Assembly: GCF_003480915.1 (NCBI RefSeq)
Contig: NZ_QUKD01000002.1
Location: 614,091-678,090, forward strand
DNA: 64,000 bases
Reading direction: 5' to 3'
Source of the DNA: Parabacteroides sp. TM07-1AC
GTDB taxonomy: Bacteria > Bacteroidota > Bacteroidia > Bacteroidales > Tannerellaceae
Part shown: one piece after another, positions 1 to 9,522 of the stretch
How positions within the stretch are numbered: position 1 is the first letter of the stretch
Layout: the number at the start of each line of letters is the position of its first letter
Made by a program: the position numbers and the translations under genes
The notes under the pieces: generated by a model
The model's database searches: none
What the model was told of the DNA's origin: nothing
Seen by the model: only the letters and a program-made list of their open reading frames with translations

Positions 1-1550
1 AACTGCCAATTGTAGCGAGGATGGTCGGTAAATGTCCCATAGACAGATTCTAGCAACGCATCCCAACATTTACGAACGGCTGTCGGATAGCCTCCATAAC
101 GGTTATAAGAATACTCCTTCAACCATTCATGAATATTAATCTCTTTATCCGACCAGCCAGCATCAGACAATAATTCATAGATGACTTCATTGTTTTCTAT
201 TCCTTCAGGTGCCATTCCGTGAGCCTTCAAACGCCCTTTATTTGGAGAAGACAGGGCTTCCAAATGACCGTTTGCATAAAAGTCCAATACTCCAGTCATA
301 CCGGTTTTTCCTCCCATATTCGGAATGACACTATATACCCAAGGCTTGTTATAGAAACCTTTATAGAACTCCCAGTTCACTTCCGATTTCCAAAAATGCT
401 TATTATAATCTACTGCTAAATCCAACAAAAGCATTTTGTTATCCGGAACTTTAGAAACCAAAGCTCCTAACGTTTCATAATCCCAGATATCCCTTTGGTA
501 ACCAAACATCCAACCCTGCATCGTCCAAACCGCATTCGGATTACCTTTGCGAATAGACTGATACACTTTGTCGCCGTAAGAGGCAAGCAGTTCGTAACGC
601 TCTTTAGAACCTTTAGCCGGGAAAGGAATATCCATCTCGTTAAAGCTGTCCACCAGGTAGTGTTCATTAGCTCCAAATTCTTTTTCCCATTCACGAATAA
701 AGGCTGTTCCGATCTGAGAGAACAAAGGTTCTTCCGGAGAGATCATCCAGTTACAGAAAGCACCTCCCCAATGCGTCTGGATAATTTCCAGATCAGGATA
801 GATACGTTTAAAGGCTTCCGGTATAAAACCCGGGAAACCGGGACAAATGGGTTTCATACCCAACTCTTTCATCCGTTTTAATATTTTGTGCTGCAAAGCG
901 ATTTGCTGACGATGCCAGTCCTCATTCAACGGACCGTCAATACCACTTATATTCCCCATCCGCATCCAGGGTAAATGAGCCGGACCTACAAAATAATGAT
1001 TTATCTCATCATCCGTCAGTCCCATCTTTTTCCATACACGGGCTAAGATCGCTTCATAACCAACCAACGCCAAGGGCATATCAATACCATGCAATGCCAT
1101 CCAATCTATCTCTTTCTCCCAACGTGCCCAGTCCCAGTAAGGCATGGAATATCCATAAACTACCACATTACACATAAAATGGTTTTCAAAAGGAGAAACG
1201 ACTCGTTTCAAGGGACTCTCTTTCAGCTCCTCAGGAAATCGAACATTATTTCCGGACCAACTATAAATACCGAACCGGTTACTTTTAATAAAATCATAAA
1301 AGCCCCGACAAAGTGCAACCGGACTGCTTCCCTCTATCTTCAAAACTCCCTTGTCGACCTCATACTGAAAGAAAGTCTTTCCTTCCGACTTCTTCTTATT
1401 CGACTTCAACACAAAGGAAACCGGCAAATCAGACTCTCCTGTAACCCGTTCAATCACTTTATAAGCCTCTTCCAACGATTTCTTTTCTCCCAACATCGAC
1501 TGCTGGGCAAAAAACAATAGACAAATGCCCAAAAATAAGATTCGTTTCAT
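1..1550 (-). CDS. GH89 alpha-N-acetylglucosaminidase (NAGLU-like), 3' end outside window
   Basis: My reverse-strand translation starts MKRILFLGICLLFFAQQ, a signal peptide, and stays open for about 516 residues to the window edge. It carries the NAGLU block HWGGAFCNWMISPEEPLF, then EHYLVDSFNEM and the tryptophan-rich VWTMQGWMFG. GH89 enzymes remove terminal alpha-linked GlcNAc from heparan-type chains or from mucin alpha-1,4-GlcNAc caps. The family usually runs to 700 or more residues, so the C-terminal helical domain is probably the missing part. The start lies 15 bp after the stop of the DUF5009 acetyltransferase gene, so the two are almost surely co-transcribed from the promoter near 2715. 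Probably periplasmic, since I see no lipobox. The substrate cannot be fixed from sequence. Confidence 0.93.
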   Translation of the reverse strand, partial: MKRILFLGICLLFFAQQSMLGEKKSLEEAYKVIERVTGESDLPVSFVLKSNKKKSEGKTFFQYEVDKGVLKIEGSSPVALCRGFYDFIKSNRFGIYSWSGNNVRFPEELKESPLKRVVSPFENHFMCNVVVYGYSMPYWDWARWEKEIDWMALHGIDMPLALVGYEAILARVWKKMGLTDDEINHYFVGPAHLPWMRMGNISGIDGPLNEDWHRQQIALQHKILKRMKELGMKPICPGFPGFIPEAFKRIYPDLEIIQTHWGGAFCNWMISPEEPLFSQIGTAFIREWEKEFGANEHYLVDSFNEMDIPFPAKGSKERYELLASYGDKVYQSIRKGNPNAVWTMQGWMFGYQRDIWDYETLGALVSKVPDNKMLLLDLAVDYNKHFWKSEVNWEFYKGFYNKPWVYSVIPNMGGKTGMTGVLDFYANGHLEALSSPNKGRLKAHGMAPEGIENNEVIYELLSDAGWSDKEINIHEWLKEYSYNRYGGYPTAVRKCWDALLESVYGTFTDHPRYNWQ

Positions 1551-1565
1551 ATATACATTTATGAT

Positions 1566-2690
1566 TTATACTTTCAAATAGATTTTGTTCTTATAACAAT
1601 AGTGCAAAATTAAGAAAATCATGAACACATGGCCAAACTCAAACAAGACAGGATAATAGTCACCCAAATAGTACTTAAACCCATGTAACCAATATTCTCT
1701 TAATGATACCGCATTCATGGTATTATAAAGCATATAAGCCAAAATGGAATTCATACCATAAATCTTTAACCATTTCAAATATTTTCCTCGCTTACAAACA
1801 TCAACCCAATAATAAAAGAGAAACATCAATAAAATAGATATTCCAGATGACAAAAACATCATCGAACTCGTCCACAATCGTTTAATAACAGGCTCCACAA
1901 AAGAAAGTCCTCCGGCAATAAGCAGACTAACCACACCCGCTATTCCCAAAACCCTCAATTTCTGCTTACTGGAAATATCCGCTTTTAACACACAACCGGT
2001 CAATGTACCACTCAACACCGTGGCCGTAAAGTTCAATGTACTATATATCCAGCTGATATGATACCAATCAGCAAAGACAATCTCCCCTGTTTCGGTAACA
2101 GATGCCCCATACAAGAAACGTCCTAAAAAGGCTCTATCAATCTGCTCTGCTATATTTTCTCCGGGAAGGTAGCCTCCTGTCAATAACATACCGACAGTAT
2201 AAATAACCGGCAACAACAAAAAAGCAACAAACAGGATACGGATTGAGAGTAAAAGATACAATATGACAGAAAATAAATACCCCATTGCTATCGCCTGTAA
2301 CGTATCCGTATAGAGATAAAGTGTATCTATGTTCAAGTCAAGTAAATTTCCTTGTACAATTGCTCCAAATATCCATAGTAGAAGAACCCTTTTCGACACT
2401 CTCCAAACCAATTGCCCTGTTCTGCCTTCTCCTCGTTTATACTCCGATAACGCATAAGGAATGGACGTTCCTGCCATAAACAAGAACAAGGGCATTATTT
2501 GATCCCAAAGATGAAATCCTTCCCACTCCACGTGCGTAAAAAGGGATTGGAAAATCTTGCCAGCCCAACTATCTCGTCCTAATGCTTGAGCAAGGCACAT
2601 AAATACAGGCTGAAAACAGACCAATATAAAGAGATCCAATCCTCGAAGAATGTCTAAAGATTCTAATCTGGAATTTTGCTTATCATTCAT
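1566..2690 (-). CDS. DUF5009 / HGSNAT-like membrane acetyltransferase
   Basis: This is a 374-aa multi-pass membrane protein with about ten hydrophobic helices. The N-terminal RLESLDILRGLDLFILV followed by THVEWEGF and FLFMAGTSIPYAL is the signature of the HGSNAT/COG4299/DUF5009 family, which moves an acetyl group across a membrane onto glucosamine. His53 in THVEW aligns by eye with the active-site histidine of human HGSNAT. I chose the start MNDKQNS over one nine codons upstream, because the upstream ATG (2717) falls inside a TATCTTTG promoter box at 2715-2722. The GH89 gene follows after 15 bp. Inferred role: N-acetylating glucosamine ends so that the GH89 enzyme can remove them. General glucosamine acetylation is the alternative. 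Confidence 0.85.
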   Translation of the reverse strand: MNDKQNSRLESLDILRGLDLFILVCFQPVFMCLAQALGRDSWAGKIFQSLFTHVEWEGFHLWDQIMPLFLFMAGTSIPYALSEYKRGEGRTGQLVWRVSKRVLLLWIFGAIVQGNLLDLNIDTLYLYTDTLQAIAMGYLFSVILYLLLSIRILFVAFLLLPVIYTVGMLLTGGYLPGENIAEQIDRAFLGRFLYGASVTETGEIVFADWYHISWIYSTLNFTATVLSGTLTGCVLKADISSKQKLRVLGIAGVVSLLIAGGLSFVEPVIKRLWTSSMMFLSSGISILLMFLFYYWVDVCKRGKYLKWLKIYGMNSILAYMLYNTMNAVSLREYWLHGFKYYLGDYYPVLFEFGHVFMIFLILHYCYKNKIYLKV

Positions 2691-2714
2691 ATTTTCTTGT
2701 TTATTATCTCTTAA

Positions 2715-2775
2715 CAAAGATAGGTAATAAGAACCCCAATTATGTACAAACTAATATTGTAGCACTATTTCAAAT
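2715..2775 (-). promoter_or_regulatory. Operator M1 and promoter of the DUF5009-GH89 operon
   Basis: The reverse strand reads AAATAGTGCTA, then 37 bp, then TATCTTTG (TAnnTTTG, the Bacteroidota -7 box), 24 bp before the ATG. The operator block spans 2754-2775. The same block at the same 37-bp spacing occurs at 9523-9583 and 10522-10582. It is probably bound by the AraC regulator encoded at 9663. Confidence 0.7.
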
Positions 2776-2784
2776 AAATTGCAA

Positions 2785-2828
2785 ATAAAACGAGTAGCCA
2801 AAATCTTACCAGAAAGTGACTACTCGCT
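2785..2828 (-). terminator. Terminator of the SusC1-SusD1-lipoprotein unit
   Basis: On the reverse strand CGAGTAG (2826-2820) pairs with CTACTCG (2797-2791) around a 22-nt loop, and the stem is followed by TTTTATTT. It sits 20 bp past the lipoprotein stop and upstream of operator M1, so it separates the SusCD unit from the DUF5009-GH89 unit. Confidence 0.6.
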
Positions 2829-2847
2829 CAAAAACAAGGCAAATAGA

Positions 2848-3315
2848 TTATTTTTCCAAACTTACAACCTCAATTGTCCAATCTTTCTTTGTCCCATTAG
2901 CAGCAGTCACTGTATAGGTGTTCGGTTTACTCCAATCACCAGGGATTCCCAATGTGGCAGAACCATTTGTCGGGCTGATACGTGCCGCAGTTGACAAACC
3001 TACAGCTACCAACAAGTTTGACTTTGACAAATTAGCCAACTCCGACTCAGGGAAGTTTGCAGGAGTCGTTACCGATATTTTCACTGAAGCAGCCATCATG
3101 TCTATGTCAGATTTATAAGTCATATTGACTTCTTTTACCACATTCTGTCCAAAGGCCGGAGATTGCTCATCACTTATATATCGATACCTAACTGCACTTA
3201 CAGAAGTTATATTCGCATCTTCATATTCAGGTAATTCATCCATTCCTCCCGTTAAACAAGATGTAAAGGAAAACATCATTACCATTAATAATAAATTAAA
3301 TACCGTTCGTTTCAT
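2848..3315 (-). CDS. Small SusCD-associated surface lipoprotein
   Basis: A 155-aa protein with signal peptide MKRTVFNLLLMVMMFSFTSC; Cys20 is the lipidation site, followed by an LTGGMDE stretch suited to surface export. The rest looks like one or two beta-sandwich modules ending in NTYTVTAANGTKKDWTIEVV, a pattern common at the C terminus of Bacteroidales PUL lipoproteins of the DUF5018-like type. It follows SusD1 after 18 bp in the same direction. Likely a surface glycan-binding accessory to SusC1/SusD1. The family name is a guess from pattern, and I see no catalytic motif. Confidence 0.75.
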   Translation of the reverse strand: MKRTVFNLLLMVMMFSFTSCLTGGMDELPEYEDANITSVSAVRYRYISDEQSPAFGQNVVKEVNMTYKSDIDMMAASVKISVTTPANFPESELANLSKSNLLVAVGLSTAARISPTNGSATLGIPGDWSKPNTYTVTAANGTKKDWTIEVVSLEK

Positions 3316-3333
3316 ATTCTTTATATATTTATA

Positions 3334-5268
3334 TTACCAACCTTCATTTTGAGTATCAACAACTCCACCTGCTGTTCGTTCATCAATTGCCCCCTGTGGA
3401 ATAGGAAATAAATAACGTCGTGTCGTAAAGTTACGATTCCAGCTATTCAAAATAGTCAGCTGATTGATGCAAAACGATTTTCTATCACTAGTTATACTAA
3501 TTTTGTAAACAGGTGCATTCAAATCTTTAATAACATCGCCAGGAGTACGATTATAATTACTATATCCACCATATTTACCCCATCGTAAATAACTAAAATA
3601 AATATCACCACATTCATAAGCCATTTCTACACGACGTTCACGCATATAATCAACCCATGCATTTTCTAATGTAGTAGCTTGGGACGCAGGTAAACCACCA
3701 TGCCGCACACGTGTTACATTCAAAGCCTCAACCCCTTTAGCCACGTCACCTTTCAATAAATAGGCTTCAGCCAAATTCATATACATTTCACCTAAACGAG
3801 CAATAACAAAATGCATGTTTATTTTTACAGAAACAAATGCATTCGGATCTGGCTGCACCGTATTCTTTCTCCAATAATACCCAGTAGTAGTAGTATACCA
3901 TCCACCATCTTCTTTCGTACGAATACCTTGAGATGCACATCCTCCCATTTTCGTATTCAGTGTTAATCCCCAAATAGAAGATTGATCACGGATAATTGTC
4001 GCATCCATTCGTTTATCCCGATTTTGATATAAAATATCCGTAATCGTACGATTAGAATTATCTTTTACCTTTCCAGCCTGTTTGAATAATGGATAATCAG
4101 AGCGTCCAGTTATTAAATCTATAGCTGTAGGAATATGACGTAATTCACCATCGAAACGTTTAAATGTTTCAATAGAACCTTCCGTCAAACTTTCTGTCGG
4201 TATATTCTCTACATTATTTAAATACTGAGAGGTTTCATACCAGACTTTTGCCTCTCCGCTTTTTTCATCCGTAACCAAATACTGATCTACCAAATCTTGT
4301 GTCGGCCAATATTCTCCCCATGCACCAAACATTTGGGTACCTGCCCCCAATGTATTAACACCATCCGCACTACCATTAACCAAATCGTCATTCGCTAAAA
4401 AAGGCAATGCCCGTATCATTTCATCAAAAGAGCCAACGGTAGTCGCATCATTCAACCAATAGCGGGCCATAATTATCTCCGGATTATTCGGTGAGACATC
4501 ATTCCTGAATATACTCTCATAATCAGCAGAAAGTTCATACTTGCCAGAATCGATCACCTCGTTGGCAGAAGAAATCACTGTATCCAAATAAGAAACATCT
4601 TTCGTATAAGCATAAGCTTGAAGAGCAACCCTGCTACGCAATGCCAACGCTGCATATTTGTTTGCCCGTCCAGGTTCTGAGGTTTCAGGCAACCCATCTA
4701 CTGCAACATCCAGATCATCCATAACCAGTTTATAACTTTCTGCGATACTTGATGTCAATGGAGTTTTAAAAGCTTCACTATCATCTAGCGTAAGCACCTT
4801 TGTTATAGGAACAAAACGTCCCATTTTACGAGTCATATCAAAATATAAAAGACCACGTAAAAAATGAGCTTCTCCTATCAATTCTGTTTTCTGTTCTTCC
4901 GTAAATATGGTTGAAGCCATCGTTTTTTCAATAATCATATTACAACGGCGCTGTTGATCGAAACGCCCAAACTTATAATCGGTTCTGGCACTAAGCCCAG
5001 TTTCTGTTGCTGTTGTATTAATACGATTCCCTACTTGATCACACTGGGCTCCATTAGGGGTTAAAGACTCCCAAGAAGCTGACCCTCCAGCAAAATTACC
5101 AATAATATCACCATAGGTTCCCAAAACAAACGCATCTGCCATATCTTTAGAACTCCAAACCAACTCTTCACTATACGTTTCAAAAGGTTCTGTATCCATC
5201 ACATCACAGGAAGTCAATAAACCCACTCCCATTAAACAGATTATACCTATCTTTTTATATATATTCAT
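3334..5268 (-). CDS. SusD1, RagB/SusD-family glycan-binding lipoprotein
   Basis: A 644-aa lipoprotein (MNIYKKIGIICLMGVGLLTSC, Cys at the lipobox). It has the usual SusD order: N-terminal helical TPR-like part with the EAHFLRGLLYFDMTRKMG block, a variable middle, and the C-terminal RLGEMYMNLAEAYLLKG and MRERRVEMAYECGDIYFSYLRWG blocks. SusD proteins form the lid of the SusC transporter and bind oligosaccharide at the cell surface. The gene starts 14 bp after the SusC1 stop, so the pair is translated from one mRNA. Assignment as SusD is firm; the ligand is unknown. Confidence 0.97.
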   Translation of the reverse strand: MNIYKKIGIICLMGVGLLTSCDVMDTEPFETYSEELVWSSKDMADAFVLGTYGDIIGNFAGGSASWESLTPNGAQCDQVGNRINTTATETGLSARTDYKFGRFDQQRRCNMIIEKTMASTIFTEEQKTELIGEAHFLRGLLYFDMTRKMGRFVPITKVLTLDDSEAFKTPLTSSIAESYKLVMDDLDVAVDGLPETSEPGRANKYAALALRSRVALQAYAYTKDVSYLDTVISSANEVIDSGKYELSADYESIFRNDVSPNNPEIIMARYWLNDATTVGSFDEMIRALPFLANDDLVNGSADGVNTLGAGTQMFGAWGEYWPTQDLVDQYLVTDEKSGEAKVWYETSQYLNNVENIPTESLTEGSIETFKRFDGELRHIPTAIDLITGRSDYPLFKQAGKVKDNSNRTITDILYQNRDKRMDATIIRDQSSIWGLTLNTKMGGCASQGIRTKEDGGWYTTTTGYYWRKNTVQPDPNAFVSVKINMHFVIARLGEMYMNLAEAYLLKGDVAKGVEALNVTRVRHGGLPASQATTLENAWVDYMRERRVEMAYECGDIYFSYLRWGKYGGYSNYNRTPGDVIKDLNAPVYKISITSDRKSFCINQLTILNSWNRNFTTRRYLFPIPQGAIDERTAGGVVDTQNEGW

Positions 5269-5282
5269 TTCTTTATGCTCAA

Positions 5283-8200
5283 TTAAAATCCAACACTTAA
5301 ACTAATTGCATATGCCCTTTCATTCGGATACCCATAATGTTCCGTTGAAGAGTTTTCAGGGTCAAGACCATATTTCAATGCCTCAGAGATTGTAAACAAG
5401 TTTTGTCCAGAAAATGCCAAAGTCGCTTTCGACAACCAATTTACATTCTTCAACAACGACTGTTTGAAATTATAACCAAACGAGAAATCCTTCATTCGCA
5501 AATAAGCACCATTGATTAACCAAAAATCACTGGACAAATAATTGTTATTTCCATTCAATCCAGGGCTTGACATCAAACGAGCATAATGCGCATCCGTATT
5601 ATCTGGACGCCAAAAATCTTTTTGGTATTCGTAAATGACAGGCATTTCTCCAGTCTGTCCTCCTGCCATAACAGCTGTATTAGCTGCATACATATCAAAT
5701 CGGCTAGAACCTTGGAATAAAGCATTCAAGAAAAAGCCCTTATAACCCAATTTGATATTTAAGCCAAAGTTTGCACGTGGAAAACTATTTTTTCCCATGC
5801 GTATTTGATCAGAATCGTCTATTTTACCATCTCCATTAAAGTCATTATATTTTATATCTCCGGCTGTCAAATCATAAGACCCTAATGGTTTTACACTATT
5901 ATATACATCTTCAGCATCAGTATAAAAACCTAAGTTCTGATATAAATTACCATAATATCCTTTTTGTTGTGAACTTCTTTTATACGGGTTCATAATATTA
6001 GAAACTGATTCTGAAGGGTCATAAACCCAAAGTTGATCGAATTTCGTCACATTAAAAGATAAGTCATACGTAAAATCCTCATAACTATCACGCCATCCCA
6101 AATTGAGGTCGAACCCTGCCCGACGATATTCTCCGTCTGTCGACACACGTGGAAGAGACATACCTAACGGAGCTGTATAACCGACATCTATCGGATTTGG
6201 TGCATACAAAAAACCATGAGTCTTATAAAAAAAATAATCGACCGTACCATATAAACGATTGTTCAATGATGAGAAATCTAAACCGACATCAACCTGTTCA
6301 GTCGTAAACCAAGAAATATCAGGAGAAGGGATACCTCCTTCAGAAAAAGTAGGGACGTAAACTCCGTTAACTACATATCCTTTTGTATTCAGAGAATAAG
6401 ATGTCAAATATTCAAATCGTCCAATATGATATACATTATCTTCATCACCCCAGTTATCTAAACCAACCTGTCCGTAAGATGCACGTAACTTCAACTGATT
6501 GAAAATATTTTTTTCCACTAATGGTTTCATAAAAACCTCATCCGCTACAGACCAGCCAATAGATGCCGAATAGAATGTCCCCCAACGACGGTTTATCGGA
6601 AAATTATCAGACCCATCATAACGAATACTACCTTCTACAAAATATTTATTATCGAAATTATATTTAACTTGACCAATCCATCCAGCACGTCCCTGTTCAC
6701 TTTCACTACCTCCATTCTTTTGAGTACTTTCCGGTCCCGGACCTATCTGGTCAATCGAAAACTGGTAATTCTCACGCGACAACCAATAGTTATTTGAATA
6801 CCCATACGTTTCTTCATACCCGGCTAAACCACTAACAGTATGTTTTCCAAAAGTACGGTTATAATTAGCAAAGAACTGCATTGTCCAAGTATGTCCATAT
6901 TTTGTCGTGTTAGTCAACATAGGCTGACTATCATATTTTGGTTCTTTCGAATCCCAATCATACTTAGCTCCATCCTTACGCCACGATTTGATAGGATTAA
7001 ATTCATAACGATAATTTCCAGCTGCACTCAAATTCAATCCTTTTACCCAAGGTACATCCCATTCCAGTTTCAAATGTCCATTGGCTACTTTTTCTTCTTC
7101 ACGCTTATAGCCAGCATCTTTTGCTATTTCACTAAGTGGATTGCCTAAAAAATTATAAGGTAATCCATCTTTATTAAATCCTGGAAGCAATGGAGATGTA
7201 TTTTGAATATGACCAAATATTCCTTCAGGAGAATTTGCAAAAGTTGTATTTGGATGTTTTTCTTTCTGTAAATACCCATCCAATGTCGTTGACACTTTTA
7301 AACCGATAGCTTTAATCAACGAACTCTGACTCAAGCGAAAATTTGTACGTTGCATATTATAAGTATTTGTTTTATACAACGATTCCTGATCTAAATGACT
7401 CAATGAAACATAGTATTTATTTATATCTGTACCACCCGACATTCGTACGCTATGTTGATATTGTGGAGCAAAGTTTCTAAGCATCAAATCTCGCCATTTG
7501 GTATTACTGTTTTGCTGTAGATCGCTACCGTCACGCATTTTCTGGATACGTTCTGCACTAAAAGAATCAGGAAGACCATCATTACGTTTCGCTATATTTG
7601 CATATTCGGCACGCTCCCAGGAATCCAAAGGTTCTTCCCAATGAGCAGGTTGAGAGAAACTCATATTTAAACCATATTCTATATAAGGTTTTCCTTCTTT
7701 ACCCTTTTTGGTTGTTATCTGAATAATACCATCGGCTGCACGCGAACCATACACCGCCGTAGCCGAAGCATCTTTCAATAAACTCAGCGATTCTATATCT
7801 TCTGAAGGCATTTGGATAAAGTCATCATAATTACGAATAACCCCGTCAATAACTACCAACGGTGTACTACCACCACGAATACTGATTTGCGCTTTATTAT
7901 TAATACCCCCCCCAGATGATTTTACAATCAAACCAGGAGCACGTCCGGCCAAACCTTTTGACATATTAGCAATTGGTAAAGTAGACAATTCTTCTGATTT
8001 TACTGATGCCACCGAAGCAATCATCGAACGTTTAGTTGTCGTACCATACCCGACAACTACCACTTCGTCCAATTTTTGTGTATCTTCTTTCATTACAACA
8101 TCAAGCTTACTAGATTTTACCTTCAATGTTTGGGTAACATAACCGATACTGGAAAAAACCACTTCCATTCCATCAGGTACGTTGATAGAGAAGTTTCCAT

Positions 8201-8426
8201 CTACATCAGTAATCGTTCCTTTTCCCGGATCGTTTTTTAAGAAAACAGTCACACCAATCATCGGTTCACCCAATACATCAGTTACTTTCCCTACCACAGT
8301 CCTACCATCTTGAGCGGACATTGTCACATCCTTTTTATCAAAACCAATGTTATTATCCGCCATTGACGGAAAAGCATTGCTCAGAAACAAAGGAATGGAA
8401 AAAATTAACAAAGTCGTTTTTTTCAT
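5283..8426 (-). CDS. SusC1, TonB-linked outer-membrane transporter (no STN)
   Basis: A 1047-aa protein with a signal peptide, a carboxypeptidase-regulatory-like domain at about 43-112 (GRTVVGKVTDVLGEPMIGV), a TonB box near 119 (DEVVVVGYG), a plug domain (ISIRGGSTPLVVIDGV, SLLKDASATAVYGSRAADG) and a 22-strand-type barrel ending YAISLSVGF. It imports oligosaccharides with SusD1, driven by TonB/ExbBD. It has no N-terminal STN domain, so it should not signal through a FecR/sigma pair, which fits control by an AraC regulator instead. Its leader contains two nested inverted repeats (8473-8566). Confidence 0.97.
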   Translation of the reverse strand: MKKTTLLIFSIPLFLSNAFPSMADNNIGFDKKDVTMSAQDGRTVVGKVTDVLGEPMIGVTVFLKNDPGKGTITDVDGNFSINVPDGMEVVFSSIGYVTQTLKVKSSKLDVVMKEDTQKLDEVVVVGYGTTTKRSMIASVASVKSEELSTLPIANMSKGLAGRAPGLIVKSSGGGINNKAQISIRGGSTPLVVIDGVIRNYDDFIQMPSEDIESLSLLKDASATAVYGSRAADGIIQITTKKGKEGKPYIEYGLNMSFSQPAHWEEPLDSWERAEYANIAKRNDGLPDSFSAERIQKMRDGSDLQQNSNTKWRDLMLRNFAPQYQHSVRMSGGTDINKYYVSLSHLDQESLYKTNTYNMQRTNFRLSQSSLIKAIGLKVSTTLDGYLQKEKHPNTTFANSPEGIFGHIQNTSPLLPGFNKDGLPYNFLGNPLSEIAKDAGYKREEEKVANGHLKLEWDVPWVKGLNLSAAGNYRYEFNPIKSWRKDGAKYDWDSKEPKYDSQPMLTNTTKYGHTWTMQFFANYNRTFGKHTVSGLAGYEETYGYSNNYWLSRENYQFSIDQIGPGPESTQKNGGSESEQGRAGWIGQVKYNFDNKYFVEGSIRYDGSDNFPINRRWGTFYSASIGWSVADEVFMKPLVEKNIFNQLKLRASYGQVGLDNWGDEDNVYHIGRFEYLTSYSLNTKGYVVNGVYVPTFSEGGIPSPDISWFTTEQVDVGLDFSSLNNRLYGTVDYFFYKTHGFLYAPNPIDVGYTAPLGMSLPRVSTDGEYRRAGFDLNLGWRDSYEDFTYDLSFNVTKFDQLWVYDPSESVSNIMNPYKRSSQQKGYYGNLYQNLGFYTDAEDVYNSVKPLGSYDLTAGDIKYNDFNGDGKIDDSDQIRMGKNSFPRANFGLNIKLGYKGFFLNALFQGSSRFDMYAANTAVMAGGQTGEMPVIYEYQKDFWRPDNTDAHYARLMSSPGLNGNNNYLSSDFWLINGAYLRMKDFSFGYNFKQSLLKNVNWLSKATLAFSGQNLFTISEALKYGLDPENSSTEHYGYPNERAYAISLSVGF

Positions 8427-8472
8427 TGTTTATTAATTTAAAAATTGATATTCGATATCATATAGTTATATT

Positions 8473-8566
8473 TTTTATCATGCAGGATTACTGCATGATA
8501 AAAGAACGATCGTTCTTTTATCATGCAGGATTACTGCATGATAAAAGAACGATCGTTCTTTTATTG
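8473..8566. repeat. Two tandem 43-bp units of nested palindromes in the SusC1 leader
   Basis: Two identical 43-bp units lie head to tail (8473-8515 and 8516-8558), plus the first six bases of a third. Each unit holds a hairpin with 13-bp arms TTTTATCATGCAG / CTGCATGATAAAA and a GATTA loop. Across unit junctions runs a perfect 20-bp palindrome, AAAAGAACGATCGTTCTTTT. The array lies between the DUF4469 stop and the SusC1 start, about 47 bp before SusC1. It could be a terminator or attenuator pair, or a binding site for a dimeric protein. Confidence 0.85.
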
Positions 8567-8705
8567 CTATTTGTTACAGACTTATATTTTTCAATATTAC
8601 TCTGCCTCTTCCTTAGTATTCACTCTCCACCTTCCTTAGAACTAACTCCGGTATGGAGTCAACCCCATGGAAATAGCGAAGTCTATGTTAATCTATAAAG
8701 TCCGA

Positions 8706-9461
8706 TTATTCTATCACCGGACGATCATCTTCTTCATCCGATTTCTCGCCCACATACACCGGTACAGACACCGATCGCGGTACTTTTAATAATAAGCCAC
8801 TATTCTTAGTGTATTGAGTAGTTATTGTCAATTCGTAATCGCCATCTGCCAATTCGGATGGAACAATGAATATCAGTTCGGATGGATTGTTTGTTCCAAA
8901 CATATCCTCTTCCAGTTTGACGGTCGTGTCATCGGCTTTTTTACGGAACGTAACCCCGACTGAAGCATCTTCACCTACCACTTTTATATGTGAACCACGA
9001 ATAACAAAGTTGCGTCCCGGCGACATCCGACCGTCTTTCAGTCCTGTCTTTTTATCTTCGGTTTCAAGGATATACATCACATCATTCTTTTCACCCTGTA
9101 TAACCACCTCTGTCTTCGCGATTTCTTCACGCAGAACTTTGTTCTGGTTAAAAGAAACGTAAATACTATTTTTATCCGGATTCCAACGTCCACCTTCTAT
9201 CAAACCTGTAAAACGGGGAACTGCATAAAACAATCCAGTACTCACATTATAGCCATTCATCAAAAAACGAGAGACAATACGTTCGTAAAGATTAACAACA
9301 TGAACCAAAGTCTCTTGTCGTAATCCCGTATCTTCTTCACGCATTTCTTTGTAGATTTGTTCCAGTTCGACATTACCGGCAGCATCCAAAATAAGAATTT
9401 TGTCATTAGGATCTTTTGTCACTGTATTAGGTGCGATCCAGCCTTTTAATTTGTTTTGCAT
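8706..9461 (-). CDS. HU-like DNA-binding / DUF4469 domain protein
   Basis: A 251-aa protein with no signal peptide. Residues 1 to about 125 resemble the HU-type DNA-binding domain found in Bacteroidales (LRQETLVHVVNLYERIVSRFLMN, then a strand-rich WNPDKNSIYVSFNQ). Residues about 145-240 look like the Ig-like DUF4469 module (GRNFVIRGSHIKVVGED, ELIFIVPSELADGDYELTI). The acidic tail is EKSDEEDDRPVIE. Such proteins are common in this order and their role is unknown; chromosome binding is the usual guess. Here the gene lies directly ahead of SusC1 and has operator M2 and a TACATTTG box in front of it, so it appears to belong to a sugar regulon. Confidence 0.8.
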   Translation of the reverse strand: MQNKLKGWIAPNTVTKDPNDKILILDAAGNVELEQIYKEMREEDTGLRQETLVHVVNLYERIVSRFLMNGYNVSTGLFYAVPRFTGLIEGGRWNPDKNSIYVSFNQNKVLREEIAKTEVVIQGEKNDVMYILETEDKKTGLKDGRMSPGRNFVIRGSHIKVVGEDASVGVTFRKKADDTTVKLEEDMFGTNNPSELIFIVPSELADGDYELTITTQYTKNSGLLLKVPRSVSVPVYVGEKSDEEDDRPVIE

Positions 9462-9522
9462 AATAGTGTTTTTATGGAAGATTTTAGTTCTTCCTGTTTC
9501 ATGATAATATGATTTACATTCG

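Noticed and set aside
8321..8698. A + strand frame with a repeated peptide over the 43-bp units
   Set aside because: The repeat in the peptide comes from the DNA repeat; it overlaps the SusC1 start and has no family features.
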